From Pseudoruegeria sp. HB172150 (GTDB taxonomy: Bacteria > Pseudomonadota > Alphaproteobacteria > Rhodobacterales > Rhodobacteraceae), in contig NZ_JAATNG010000001.1 of NCBI RefSeq assembly GCF_013184805.1, forward strand, positions 1,240,001 to 1,304,000: DNA of 64,000 bases, written 5' to 3'. Positions 1-9,052 of this stretch are shown here, piece by piece. The notes beneath the pieces are model-generated. The model was given only the letters and a program-made list of their open reading frames with translations. It did no database searches and was not told the DNA's origin. Within the stretch, counting starts at the first letter, position 1, and each line of letters begins with the position of its first letter. The position numbers and the translations under genes are program-made.

Positions 1-2
1 AT

Positions 3-134
3 ATCTGCGACGTGGTCGTCGTAGGTTATGGCGACGGTCGCGTGGAAGTGGACGATATCAATGCCGGGACGCATGAAGAGGACCGGATCGAGTTTGTCGA
101 GAGCGACAACATCTTCTCGGATATCACGGATTAA
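3..134 (+). CDS. C-terminal fragment of an unidentified protein (5' end outside window)
   Basis: An open frame runs in from the left edge and stops at TAA 132-134, giving 43 residues that begin ICDVVVVGYGDG and end SDNIFSDITD. The tail is acidic and has no transmembrane or cysteine motif. It sits 20 bases upstream of the glutathione reductase gene on the same strand, so it may be the upstream gene of that operon. I do not recognise the family from this fragment. Confidence 0.55.
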   Translation: MCDVVVVGYGDGRVEVDDINAGTHEEDRIEFVESDNIFSDITD

Positions 135-154
135 GCACGGAACAAGGCAGGCGC

Positions 155-1585
155 ATGTCCTTCGACTATGATCTATTCGTCATCGGCGGCGGGTCCGGCG
201 GTGTTCGCGCGGCGCGGACGGCCGCAGAAACCGGCGCCAAGGTGGCGCTGGCAGAGGAATACCGGATGGGCGGCACCTGCGTCATCCGCGGCTGCGTGCC
301 GAAGAAGCTGATGGTATTCGCTTCGGGTTTCTCGGCGATGATGGAGGATGCGCAGGCCTATGGCTGGCATCTGGAACCGGGAAAGTTCGACTGGGGGACG
401 TTCCGAGGCAAGCTGCATGCGGAACTGGACCGGCTGGAGAGCGTATACCGCTCGCTGCTCGACCGGAGCGCGGTGACCGTCTACGACACGCGCGCCAAGC
501 TTGCCGATCCGCACACGGTGGAACTGGCGGACGGAACGCGGGTGACGGCGAAACACATCCTCGTCGCGACCGGCGGGCATCCGGTGACACCGGAGATCAC
601 GAATGCCGATCTGGGGATCGTGTCGAACGACATCTTCCTGATGGAGGAGATGCCGAAATCGGTCCTGATCATTGGCGGCGGGTACATCGCCTGCGAATTC
701 GCCTGCATCCTCAACGGTCTTGGTGTCGAGGTGACGCAGTTCTATCGCGGCGCGCAGATCCTGCGCGGGTTCGATGAGGAAGCGCGCGGGCTCGTGGCCG
801 AGGAGATGAAAGCGCAGGGTATCGACCTGCACCTTGGAACGAATATCGTCGAGATGGCGCCGGCCGGCGACGCGCATATCGGGCACCTAACCGAAAGCGA
901 TGCCGCAGGTCCGGAATCCGGCGCCCGTGGCAACGGCAAGGGCAAGCCGGTCTGGGTGAAGGCGACGAACGGAACCGAGGCGGTCTATGACCACGTGTTC
1001 TTTGCGACCGGGCGGCGCCCGTCGACGGAGGGGCTGGGGCTTGAAGAGGCCGGCGTGAAGCTGGGCCGCAAGGGCGAGATCGTGGTCGACGACTACTCTC
1101 AGACTTCGGTGCCCTCGATCTATGCGATCGGTGACGTGACCGGGCGGATCGAGCTGACCCCGGTGGCGATCCGCGAGGGGATGGCTTTCACCGAGACAGT
1201 GTTCAAGGGGAACCCGACCAAGCCGGATCATGACCTGGTGCCGTCTGCCGTTTTCACCCAGCCGGAGCTGGGCACGGTCGGTCTTACCGAGGAAGCGGCG
1301 GCCGAACAGGAGCCGGTCGAGATCTACTGCACCTCGTTCAAGCCGATGAACAAGGCGTTCGCCGGACGCAATGACCGGGTTTTGATGAAGCTCATCGTGA
1401 GCAAGGAGACCCGCAAGGTTCTGGGCTGTCACATCGTGGCCCCGGAGGCGGGCGAGATGATCCAGCTTGCGGGGATCGCAGTGAAAATGGGCGCCACGAA
1501 GGAAGACTTCGATCGGGTCTGTGCGGTGCACCCGACGATGGCTGAAGAACTCGTGACCATGCGGAGCCCGTCGCGCACCGCTTGA
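155..1585 (+). CDS. gor: glutathione-disulfide reductase
   Basis: FAD-dependent NADPH:glutathione disulfide reductase, cytoplasmic, which keeps glutathione reduced. The 476-residue product has the FAD dinucleotide motif GGGSGG (residues 11-16). The redox pair Cys42/Cys47 sits in GGTCVIRGCVPKK, a second Rossmann motif (IIGGGYIACEFA) near residue 172 binds NADPH, and the C-terminal catalytic His is in VHPTMAEE (about residue 459). The C-x4-C spacing and the VIRGCVPKK context are typical of glutathione reductase rather than lipoamide dehydrogenase. A Gly/Asn/Lys-rich insertion lies around residues 235-270. The length is close to the family norm of about 450-480. It precedes hflK on the same strand. 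Confidence 0.95.
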   Translation: MSFDYDLFVIGGGSGGVRAARTAAETGAKVALAEEYRMGGTCVIRGCVPKKLMVFASGFSAMMEDAQAYGWHLEPGKFDWGTFRGKLHAELDRLESVYRSLLDRSAVTVYDTRAKLADPHTVELADGTRVTAKHILVATGGHPVTPEITNADLGIVSNDIFLMEEMPKSVLIIGGGYIACEFACILNGLGVEVTQFYRGAQILRGFDEEARGLVAEEMKAQGIDLHLGTNIVEMAPAGDAHIGHLTESDAAGPESGARGNGKGKPVWVKATNGTEAVYDHVFFATGRRPSTEGLGLEEAGVKLGRKGEIVVDDYSQTSVPSIYAIGDVTGRIELTPVAIREGMAFTETVFKGNPTKPDHDLVPSAVFTQPELGTVGLTEEAAAEQEPVEIYCTSFKPMNKAFAGRNDRVLMKLIVSKETRKVLGCHIVAPEAGEMIQLAGIAVKMGATKEDFDRVCAVHPTMAEELVTMRSPSRTA

Positions 1586-1650
1586 TTTCTTGCGCATGCA
1601 CGCACAGGTAGCTACGAACAATCCGCGAGATACAAGGGAAAGACAGGTAT

Positions 1651-2808
1651 ATGGCCAGTAATTCAGGCGGCCCCTGGGGGGGAGGCGGCGGCGGAAATCG
1701 CGGCAACGGCGGCGGGGGTGACGACGATCGTCGCCCGGCTGACGGTCAGGGCCAGCGGCGTCCGGGCGAAGGATCGCAGATCCCAGAGATCGATCAGATC
1801 ATGAAAAAGGGCCAGGAACAGCTGCGCGTTCTGATGGGCGGAGGCGGCGGCAAACGGCCGAACGGTTCCGGAAACGGCGGCGGTGGCGGCCCGCGGATTA
1901 CCCGCGGCACGATCGCCATCGGCGCGCTTGTTGTATTGGCAGTGTGGCTGTTTGCGTCGCTTTACACGGTCAAGCCCGAAGAACAGTCCGTCGAGCTGTT
2001 TCTGGGTCAGTATTCGGCCACCGGAAATCCGGGCCTCAACTTTGCTCCCTGGCCGCTGGTGACCTACGAGGTCTTGCCGGTCACGCGAGAGCAGACCGAG
2101 AATATCGGAACTTCCGGCTCTCGTAGCAACGATTCCGGCCTGATGCTGACCACGGACGAGAACATCGTCGATCTGGACTTCCAGGTCGTGTGGAACATCA
2201 AGGATCCGGCGCAATATCTTTTCAACCTCGCTGATCCGGAGGCGACAATTCGCGCGGTTTCCGAATCCGCCATGCGGGAAATCATCGCGGCCAGTGAACT
2301 GGCCCCGATTCTGAACCGCGATCGTGCGATCATTTCCGACACCGCGCAGGAACTGATCCAGGACACGCTCGATGCCTATAACGCAGGTGTGAACATTCTG
2401 CGGGTCAACCTCGACAAGGCGGATCCGCCGGGCGAGGTGATCGACGCGTTCCGCGAAGTGCAGGCGGCCGAGCAGGAACGTGACCGGCTGGAGCGCACCG
2501 CGGATGCCTATGCGAACCGGGTGTTGGCCGGTGCCCGCGGTGAGGCGGCACAGATCCTCGAAGAAGCCGAAGGATACCGTGCGCAGGTTGTGAACCAGGC
2601 TGAAGGTGAGGCGAGCCGTTTCCTGGCAGTTCTTGAAGAGTACAAGAACGCGCCGGAAGTGACCCGCAAGCGCCTGTATCTTGAGACCATGGAAGGGGTG
2701 ATGGGCGACATCGACAAGGTCATCCTAGACAGCAACATCTCGGAAGGCGGTGCGGGGCAGGGCATTGTACCCTACCTGCCGCTCAACGAATTGCGGCGCG
2801 GCGAGTAA
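1651..2808 (+). CDS. hflK: HflK, membrane subunit of the HflKC complex that modulates FtsH
   Basis: SPFH/prohibitin-family inner-membrane protein that assembles with HflC around the FtsH protease. The 385-residue product has a Gly/Asn/Asp-rich cytoplasmic N-terminus (residues 1-85, with runs of Gly), one membrane segment (IAIGALVVLAVWLFASLY, about 89-106), then the SPFH domain. A charged coiled coil follows (about 265-340, many Ala/Glu/Arg). The glycine-rich head is usual for HflK and distinguishes it from HflC. hflC follows after 12 bases. Confidence 0.95.
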   Translation: MASNSGGPWGGGGGGNRGNGGGGDDDRRPADGQGQRRPGEGSQIPEIDQIMKKGQEQLRVLMGGGGGKRPNGSGNGGGGGPRITRGTIAIGALVVLAVWLFASLYTVKPEEQSVELFLGQYSATGNPGLNFAPWPLVTYEVLPVTREQTENIGTSGSRSNDSGLMLTTDENIVDLDFQVVWNIKDPAQYLFNLADPEATIRAVSESAMREIIAASELAPILNRDRAIISDTAQELIQDTLDAYNAGVNILRVNLDKADPPGEVIDAFREVQAAEQERDRLERTADAYANRVLAGARGEAAQILEEAEGYRAQVVNQAEGEASRFLAVLEEYKNAPEVTRKRLYLETMEGVMGDIDKVILDSNISEGGAGQGIVPYLPLNELRRGE

Positions 2809-2820
2809 GGGAGAGAGAAG

Positions 2821-3855
2821 ATGCGTAAATCTACTATCATCATCCCGATCATCGTTGTTGCCATCGCGCTGCTTGCCTCGTCCATCTTCATCGTGGACGA
2901 AAAGCAGAAAGCCCTGGTGCTGCAATTCGGACAGATCAAGCACGTGAAGGAAGAACCCGGCCTTTCGTTCAAGATCCCGTTCATCCAGGAAGTGGTCTAC
3001 TACGACGACCGGATCCTGTCGCTCGACACGCCGCCGACCGAGGTAACGCCTTCGGACGACCGGCGTCTGGTTGTCGACGCCTTCGCGCGGTACCGGATCG
3101 ACGATGTGGTCCAGTTCCGGCAGGCGGTCGGCGTCGGCGGTGTCCGTTCGGCCGAGGACCGGCTGGAAGGCATCCTGAACGCGCAGATCCGCGCCGTTCT
3201 GGGTTCCGAGGGCGTCACGTCGAACACGATCCTGTCATCCGACCGGTCCGCCCTGATGTCGCGGATCACGGAAGAAGCGCGGGCACGGGCGGCGCCGCTG
3301 GGGCTGCAGGTGATCGACGTGCGGCTGAAGCAGACGAACCTGCCGTCGCAGAACCTCGACGCGACCTTCGCGCGGATGCGGGCCGAACGTGAACGGGAAG
3401 CCGAGGACGAGCGCGCGCGCGGTGAAGAAGCGGCGCAGCGGGTTCGGGCACAGGCGGACCGTACCGTGATCGAGCTGACCTCTGACGCGCGCCGCGAAAG
3501 CGAGATCATCCGCGGTGAAGCCGATGCGGAACGGAACCGCGTCTACGCAGAAGCCTTCGGACAGGACGAGGAATTCTTTGAATTCTACCGCTCCCTGTCG
3601 GCCTATTCCACGGCGCTGCATGGCGAGAATTCGATGCTGGTCATCACGCCGGACAGTGAGTTCTTCGACTACCTCGGCAGTTCCGCGGGCCGCAATGGCC
3701 GCCCGCTGGCGCTGCCTGCGCCCGAAGGAACCGAGGCGCCCGCCGGGGAAGAGGCCGCGTCCGATACCCCGTCGGGGCCGGCGCCCGAAGCTGCCGCGCC
3801 CGAGCAGGCCGAAGACGTGCCGGCGGAGGCGGAAAACGAAGCGACGGGCGGCTGA
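2821..3855 (+). CDS. hflC: HflC, partner of HflK
   Basis: SPFH-domain membrane protein of the HflKC-FtsH complex. It has an N-terminal membrane anchor (residues 4-25, STIIIPIIVVAIALLASSIF) and the family phrase VDEKQKALVLQFGQI. The SPFH domain is followed by a helical region rich in Arg/Glu/Ala (about 190-245). The C-terminal 50 residues form an Ala/Pro/Glu tail not found in the enteric protein. A ribosome-binding purine run (GGGAGAGAGAAG) precedes the ATG. The stop overlaps the start of the next gene (TGATG). Confidence 0.95.
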   Translation: MRKSTIIIPIIVVAIALLASSIFIVDEKQKALVLQFGQIKHVKEEPGLSFKIPFIQEVVYYDDRILSLDTPPTEVTPSDDRRLVVDAFARYRIDDVVQFRQAVGVGGVRSAEDRLEGILNAQIRAVLGSEGVTSNTILSSDRSALMSRITEEARARAAPLGLQVIDVRLKQTNLPSQNLDATFARMRAEREREAEDERARGEEAAQRVRAQADRTVIELTSDARRESEIIRGEADAERNRVYAEAFGQDEEFFEFYRSLSAYSTALHGENSMLVITPDSEFFDYLGSSAGRNGRPLALPAPEGTEAPAGEEAASDTPSGPAPEAAAPEQAEDVPAEAENEATGG

Positions 3856-4049
3856 TGCCTACGGTCGTTCTGGCCCTCGGGCTGGTCTTATGCGTCGAGG
3901 GGCTGGTGTTCGCACTGGTCCCTTCGCGACTCGAAGATCTGTTGCGGCTGCTGGCAGAGATCCCGGTCGATACCCGCCGGTTGATGGGACTTGCGGCACT
4001 GGCGAGCGGCGTGGCGCTGGTCTGGCTAGCGAAAGTTATCGGCGCCTGA
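3855..4049 (+). CDS. DUF2065 small membrane protein (YjeT-like)
   Basis: A 64-residue protein with two hydrophobic helices (about residues 4-24 and 43-60) separated by a short loop with VPSRLEDLLRLLAEIP. This pattern, and the place directly behind hflC, matches the DUF2065/YjeT family of inner-membrane proteins of unknown biochemical role. The start overlaps the hflC stop by one base (TGATG), so it is probably translationally coupled. Confidence 0.85.
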   Translation: MPTVVLALGLVLCVEGLVFALVPSRLEDLLRLLAEIPVDTRRLMGLAALASGVALVWLAKVIGA

Positions 4050-4280
4050 ACCGGTTTGTGCCGCTGGCGGAGAATCGCGCCACACCTCAAGCAATATTAT
4101 GCATCTCTGGTGTTGCGCCCGGCTCCGTGCAACACTGACTTCGATAAAGCGATACTCACACTGTGTTGAGTTATCGCGAATAGGGTTTGTGTTGTGCATT
4201 TTCGCATCGGGGTGAATGTTCCCACGCACAGACCGACCCGGCCGCCATTCCGCCGGGACGCAAACAAAACGGAGTTTACT

Positions 4281-5747
4281 GTGACACCTCAGGCAATCAC
4301 TGTCCCAACCCAATCAGGCCCACGGCTTCGCGCGGTCTGGCTGACCCTGCTGGGTTTGACCTTCCTGCTTGCACAGGCAATGGTCGCTCTGGCGCAGGAG
4401 CGCCCTGGCAGCTTCGCCGATCTGGCGGACAAGATCAGCCCCGCCGTGGTCAACATCACCACCGCGACCAGCGTTTCCGGCCCTGCCGCCCCGAACCCGA
4501 TGGTTCCCGAGGGGTCGCCCTTCGAGGATTTCTTCCGCGACTTCATGGACCGCAACCAGGGTCCGAACCGCCCGCGCCGCTCCTCGGCGCTGGGTTCCGG
4601 CTTCGTGATCTCGGAAGACGGCTACATCGTCACCAACAATCACGTCATCGAAGGCGCTGACGAAGTGACCATCGAATTCTTCTCGGGCGAGGAACTCGAT
4701 GCCGAAATCATCGGTACCGACCCGAACACCGACATCGCCCTGCTTAAGGTCGAGTCGGACGACGCGCTGCCCTTCGTGTCCTTCGGCGACAGCGACACCG
4801 CGCGCGTCGGCGACTGGGTGATGGCCATGGGCAACCCGCTGGGCCAGGGCTTTTCGGTCTCCGTGGGCATCGTTTCCGCCCGCAACCGTGCGCTGTCCGG
4901 CACCTATGACGATTACATCCAGACCGACGCAGCCATCAACCGCGGCAACTCCGGCGGCCCGCTGTTCAACATGGACGGCGATGTCATCGGCGTGAACACC
5001 GCGATCCTGTCGCCGAACGGCGGTTCGATCGGTATCGGCTTCTCGATGGCGTCGAATGTCGTCACCAACGTGGTCGACCAGCTTCAGGAATTTGGCGAAA
5101 CCCGCCGCGGCTGGCTGGGTGTCCGCATCCAGGACGTCGATCAGGACATGGCCGATGCGCTGGGTCTCGAGAAAGCCGCCGGCGCGCTGGTGACCGATGT
5201 GCCGGAAGGTCCGGCCATGGAAGCCGGCATGCAGTCGGGCGACGTGATCCTCAGCTTTGACGGAACCGATGTCGAGGATACCCGCCAGCTGGTCCGTGTT
5301 GTCGGCAGCTCTCCGATCGGTAAATCGGTTCGTGTCGTAGTCTTCCGCGATGGTGAGACCGAGACCCTGATGGTCACGCTGGGCCGTCGCGAAGAAGCCG
5401 AGACCGCGGTGCCTGCCTCTATCGAGCAGCAAGCCGACCCGGAAGAGGCCGAGATCCTCGGCATCACCGTCAGCACGCTGAACGACGAGCTGCGCACCCA
5501 GCTGGGCCTTGACGAGGACGCGACCGGCCTGGTCGTCCTGTCGGTCGACGAAATGTCCGAAGCCTACGAGAAGGGTCTGCGCGCCGGTGACCTGATCACC
5601 GAAGCCGGCCAGCAGAAGGTTTCGGCCGCCGCCGACCTGGAGGATCGCATCTCGGAAGCACAGGAGGCCGGCCGCCGGTCGCTGCTGCTGCTGGTCCGCC
5701 GCGAGGGCGAACCCCGCTTCGTTGCGCTGGGCCTCGAAGAAGGCTGA
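4281..5747 (+). CDS. Do-family periplasmic serine protease (DegP/DegQ type)
   Basis: Trypsin-like periplasmic protease/chaperone with two PDZ domains. I chose the GTG start because GGAG lies six bases upstream and it places a clean signal peptide at residues 1-39 (hydrophobic TLLGLTFLLAQAMVALA). An in-frame ATG at 4194 would add 29 polar residues before the signal. The catalytic triad is His121 (TNNHVIEG), Asp151 (NTDIALLKV) and Ser224 (RGNSGGPL). PDZ1 starts near RRGWLGVRIQDV and PDZ2 near ILGITVSTLND. Placement behind hflKC is common in alphaproteobacteria and fits envelope quality control. A 231-base gap upstream probably holds its own promoter, but I could not identify a convincing -35/-10 pair there. 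Confidence 0.92.
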   Translation: MTPQAITVPTQSGPRLRAVWLTLLGLTFLLAQAMVALAQERPGSFADLADKISPAVVNITTATSVSGPAAPNPMVPEGSPFEDFFRDFMDRNQGPNRPRRSSALGSGFVISEDGYIVTNNHVIEGADEVTIEFFSGEELDAEIIGTDPNTDIALLKVESDDALPFVSFGDSDTARVGDWVMAMGNPLGQGFSVSVGIVSARNRALSGTYDDYIQTDAAINRGNSGGPLFNMDGDVIGVNTAILSPNGGSIGIGFSMASNVVTNVVDQLQEFGETRRGWLGVRIQDVDQDMADALGLEKAAGALVTDVPEGPAMEAGMQSGDVILSFDGTDVEDTRQLVRVVGSSPIGKSVRVVVFRDGETETLMVTLGRREEAETAVPASIEQQADPEEAEILGITVSTLNDELRTQLGLDEDATGLVVLSVDEMSEAYEKGLRAGDLITEAGQQKVSAAADLEDRISEAQEAGRRSLLLLVRREGEPRFVALGLEEG

Positions 5748-5770
5748 TCTCCGTCACCCGGAATGGAAGA

Positions 5771-5798
5771 GGGGCGTCCGCAAGGGCGCCCTTTTTCG
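5771..5798 (+). terminator. rho-independent terminator after the Do protease gene
   Basis: The stem GGGCG (5772-5776) pairs with CGCCC (5787-5791), leaves a 10-base loop, and is followed by TTTTT (5792-5796). It lies 24 bases after the protease stop codon. Confidence 0.75.
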
Positions 5799-5889
5799 TT
5801 GCGCGGGCGCCGGCTGTGCCGGTCCTGCCAGTGTCTCTGGTCATAATGCCGGTGATTTGGCATCACTTGCGGATGCGCGGGGAGCCGGA

Positions 5890-6651
5890 ATGCTGGAAAG
5901 ACTGAGAAACCTTTACGAGGGGCATTCGGCCGCGGCCCACAGGTTCCGCTATGCCCTTCTGGCCTTCGACATCGTCACGATCACCTTCGTCATCGTCACC
6001 TCGTTCCTGCCGCACAGCGCCGTCGTGGAAGTGGTGGACGTCATTCTCGGCGTCGTCATCCTCACCGATTTCCTGGTGCGGCTGGTACTGGAACAACAGA
6101 AGCTGCGCTACTTCACGCGGCTGTCGAGCTGGGCCGATATCGTGGCGATGGTGTCCTTCCTGGCGCCAATCGCGGGAGAGGGCTTTGGCTTTCTCCGCAT
6201 CCTGCGGACTCTGCGGCTGTTGCATACCTATCAGCTGCTCAGCCGCCTGCGGCAGGATTTCCCGCATTTCCGCCAGCATGAAGAGGTCATTCTCGCCATC
6301 ATCAACCTGTTCGTCTTTCTCTTCGTGATGACGGGCCTGATCTATGCGCTGCAGGTCTCGGTGAACCCGGAAATACGGAACTATGCCGATGCGCTGTATT
6401 TTACCGTGACGACTCTCACCACGACCGGTTTCGGGGACATTACGCTGACGGGCACCGCGGGGCGGATGCTGTCGGTGGGGGTGATGATCTTCGGCGTGAC
6501 GTTGTTCCTGCGGCTGGCGCAGGTTCTGTTCCGCCCGCCAAAAGTGCGCCAGGAATGCAAGGAGTGCGGGCTTTTGCTGCACGATCCCGACGCGGTTCAC
6601 TGCAAGCATTGCGGGGCGCTGATCCATATCGAGACGGAAGGATCCATCTGA
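5890..6651 (+). CDS. voltage-gated-like potassium channel with C-terminal zinc ribbon
   Basis: A 253-residue membrane protein with the six-helix layout of Kv/KvAP-type channels. A voltage-sensor-like S4 has Arg at every third position (FLRILRTLRLL, residues 101-111, then RLRQDF). The pore helix and selectivity filter TTTGFGD (177-183) and S6 (about 193-214) follow. The filter is GFGD rather than the classical GYGD, which is seen in some prokaryotic K+ channels. After S6 comes a short cytoplasmic zinc ribbon: Cys223/Cys226 and Cys238/Cys241 (C-x2-C-x11-C-x2-C). The open frame extends upstream, but ATG 5890 removes a segment overlapping the terminator and gives a normal N-terminus. Ion selectivity is inferred from the filter only. 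Confidence 0.85.
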   Translation: MLERLRNLYEGHSAAAHRFRYALLAFDIVTITFVIVTSFLPHSAVVEVVDVILGVVILTDFLVRLVLEQQKLRYFTRLSSWADIVAMVSFLAPIAGEGFGFLRILRTLRLLHTYQLLSRLRQDFPHFRQHEEVILAIINLFVFLFVMTGLIYALQVSVNPEIRNYADALYFTVTTLTTTGFGDITLTGTAGRMLSVGVMIFGVTLFLRLAQVLFRPPKVRQECKECGLLLHDPDAVHCKHCGALIHIETEGSI

Positions 6652-6664
6652 GCGGCGCTGGCGG

Positions 6665-7198
6665 TCAGTTGCTATCGAGTGGCGTCGGGACGAGGCCGAA
6701 TTCGCGGGCGAGGGCGAGCGACAATACCTCGCTGTCGACGCCTCGCGCGGCCTGCGTGGTGCGGATGGCGTCGCGGGTATCCTGGGTCATCTCGCCATCA
6801 TCGGGCCCGGAAAAGGCGCCGCGCGCCGCCAGCGCGCGTTGCAGTGACGCGATGAATTCCGGCGTGAACTGGTCCGAGCAGACGCTTTCGAACCAGTGCG
6901 GCAGGCGCGTTTCGACAGGTTTTTCGACCGTTTCCTTGCGATAGACCGGCGGGTTGATCACGGTTCCGTCCGCTTCGGTCTCGGCAGGAATGACCATCAC
7001 GTCCTCGGTGACGGTCTGCCGGCGGGTGGGGGGCGTGTCCTGTGCGTGGCAGGTGCCGGTTGGCCCGGACGGTTCCTGCGCGAAGGTCGGGATCGAGCCG
7101 TGGTCGTCCATGCGCGAGGCCGCACCGGGAGTGTCCGCGCCGCAGGCGGCAACGCCTGTCACCACCCAGATTGCCAGGATCTTTCTGATTTCCAGCAC
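6665..7198 (-). CDS. putative lipoprotein with peptidoglycan-binding-like C-terminus
   Basis: The frame is open from ATG 7249. I prefer the GTG at 7198, because it leaves a short lipoprotein signal (RKILAIWVVTGVAAC) with a lipobox-like VAAC at Cys19. The mature part begins Gly-Ala-Asp and has a Pro/Thr-rich linker. The C-terminal 65 residues (QFTPEFIASLQRALAARG and onward) resemble the helical peptidoglycan_binding_1 fold. The likely location is the inner leaflet of the outer membrane or the periplasm. It converges with the channel gene. No specific family name is recognised; the start and the domain call are inference. Confidence 0.6.
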   Translation of the reverse strand: MLEIRKILAIWVVTGVAACGADTPGAASRMDDHGSIPTFAQEPSGPTGTCHAQDTPPTRRQTVTEDVMVIPAETEADGTVINPPVYRKETVEKPVETRLPHWFESVCSDQFTPEFIASLQRALAARGAFSGPDDGEMTQDTRDAIRTTQAARGVDSEVLSLALAREFGLVPTPLDSN

Positions 7199-7264
7199 TG
7201 CTCGCGGCCTCTTCGGGGGCACTCTGTTGCGGATCGTACCGGAAAACACGCGTTCGCGAAAGAA

Positions 7265-7651
7265 TTACGGCGTGCCGTCGGCGCGAGCCTCCTCCGGGCG
7301 GAGCAGATCGTCGAGCATCCAGGACAGATCCTCGACTTCTTCGGCGATGATGTGGGTGACGCCGGATTCTCGCTGGATCCTCCCGGTGACGCGCAAAAGC
7401 CGCCCTGCGATCACCGCACGGCGGAAGCGTTCATAGATCGTGCGCCAGACGATGATGTTGGAGATCCCGGTTTCATCCTCCAGCGTGACGAAGATCACGC
7501 CGTTCGCTGTTCCGGGGCGCTGTCGCACAAGCACCAATCCCGCCACCGTAACCCGGGCCTTCTCTGGCGGCAGATTCAGCAGCACATGCGGGCAGCAGGC
7601 GGGCGGACGCGGCCAGCGGGGGTGCTGAAGGAGTTTGGGGTGCTCGGTCAC
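7265..7651 (-). pseudogene. remnant of error-prone DNA polymerase DnaE2: C-terminal OB-fold only
   Basis: The 128-residue frame contains, from about residue 33 to 112, the C-terminal OB-fold region typical of DnaE2-type polymerases. Diagnostic phrases are [34 protein letters not shown] and AEEVEDLS. Intact DnaE2 has over 1,000 residues; the PHP, palm, fingers and helix-hairpin-helix regions are absent, and only 122 bases separate this frame from the divergent ferredoxin gene. The first 32 residues do not look like DnaE2. The track start codon is GTG and lies directly beside a perfect SOS box. I read this as the scar of a deleted SOS mutagenesis cassette (imuA-imuB-dnaE2 type); a small surviving ssDNA-binding protein is possible but less likely. 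Confidence 0.75.
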
Positions 7652-7653
7652 GA

Positions 7654-7668
7654 GAACAAATATAGAAC
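7654..7668 (-). promoter_or_regulatory. SOS (LexA) box upstream of the DnaE2 remnant
   Basis: Read on the minus strand the site is GTTC-TATATTT-GTTC, an exact match to the alphaproteobacterial LexA operator GTTC-N7-GTTC, with an AT-rich spacer. It ends two bases before the GTG of the remnant frame. A lexA gene with the same kind of operator is present at 31.4-32.1 kb. Confidence 0.8.
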
Positions 7669-7725
7669 CCTTCGCGATCCGCGCAAAGTGCTTTCACCAG
7701 AAAGAGACTGGCCAATCCCAAGTGA

Positions 7726-8096
<371 letters not shown>

Positions 8097-8097
<1 letters not shown>

Positions 8098-8876
8098 TGA
8101 AGGCGCTTGTCGCGCTGCTGTGCCTGACCGGCGCGGGCGCGGCGGCCTGCGAGGCCCCGGCCTGGCGGGAGACCGACTATCCCGGCAGCGTGGTGACGGA
8201 TGCCACCAAGGCCGGCCCGGTCGGCCGCGCCTGGTTCGCCGATCCCGTGACGCGCTACCAGCACGGCATCCTCGGGCGCGACACCGAGCCGGAGACGCTT
8301 TGGGTAGATGCCGAGGGCAATCAAGGGACCTGCGGACATTCGGTCACCCTCGACAAGACCCACGTATTTGAGGATATCGCACCGCGGCTTGTCGATCTCG
8401 ACGGCGACGGGACGAACGAGGTGATCGTAGTCCGAAGCCATGTGCGGCAGGGCGCGCATCTGGCCGTCTACCGCTGGACCGGCAGCGACCTGATCCTCGA
8501 CGCCGCCACGCCCTATATCGGTACCAGCCACCGCTGGCTTGCGCCGCTTGGCGCCGCCGATCTTGACGGAGACGGCCTGATGGAGCTGGCCTATGTCGAC
8601 CGGCCGCACCTGGCGCGCACCCTGCGTGTCTGGCGTTACGAAGACGGCGAACTGACCGAGATCGCGGCGGCGAGCGGCCTGACCAATCACCGCATCGGAC
8701 AGGATCACATTTCCGGCGGTATCCGCGACTGCGGGCAGGGGCTGGAAATTGTCACTGCCGATGGGGGCTGGAGCCGCCTTGTTGCATCCAGGCTGAAGGA
8801 CGGCCGGCTGGAATTCCGGGACATCGGCGCATTCGACGGCCCGGCATCCTTCGCGGCGGCTCTGGCCTGCGACTGA
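8097..8876 (+). CDS. secreted protein with FG-GAP/VCBS-type calcium-binding repeats
   Basis: ATG 8097 overlaps the ferredoxin stop by one base, and gives a signal peptide (MKALVALLCLTGAGAAAC) with a lipobox-like GAAAC. The 259-residue product contains two clear DLDGDG repeats (DLDGDGTNEVIVV and DLDGDGLMELAYVD), which are metal-binding blades of FG-GAP/VCBS beta-propellers. A periplasmic or surface location is likely. Cys pairs may form disulfides. The role is unknown; coupling to the ferredoxin gene may be shared transcription rather than function. Confidence 0.75.
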
Positions 8877-8883
8877 TCCGCAC

Positions 8884-8945
8884 CTTCTTCTGGTCAAAAA
8901 TATCCTCGGAGGAATCGCCGGAGGCGATGGGGGCAGACAGCCCCC
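8884..8945 (+). repeat. dispersed two-hairpin intergenic element, copy 1
   Basis: Starts CTTCTTCTGGTC then AAAATATCC, followed by two tandem hairpins. They are ATCGCC-gga-GGCGAT (8914-8928) and GGGGGC-agaca-GCCCCC (8929-8945). It lies between the convergent ends of the FG-GAP gene and purD, where it could act as a terminator. Copy 2 is at 38074-38130 and a partial copy at 55151-55187. Confidence 0.7.
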
Positions 8946-9052
8946 TGCGACGTTGCCTTAGGCGGCAGGCCGGGATTGTTCGAAAAGTGATGTGATCTTT
9001 CCAAAAGAATGCCTAATGCCGGACATTCAGGTTGGTTCTGTGAAGCCGGAAA

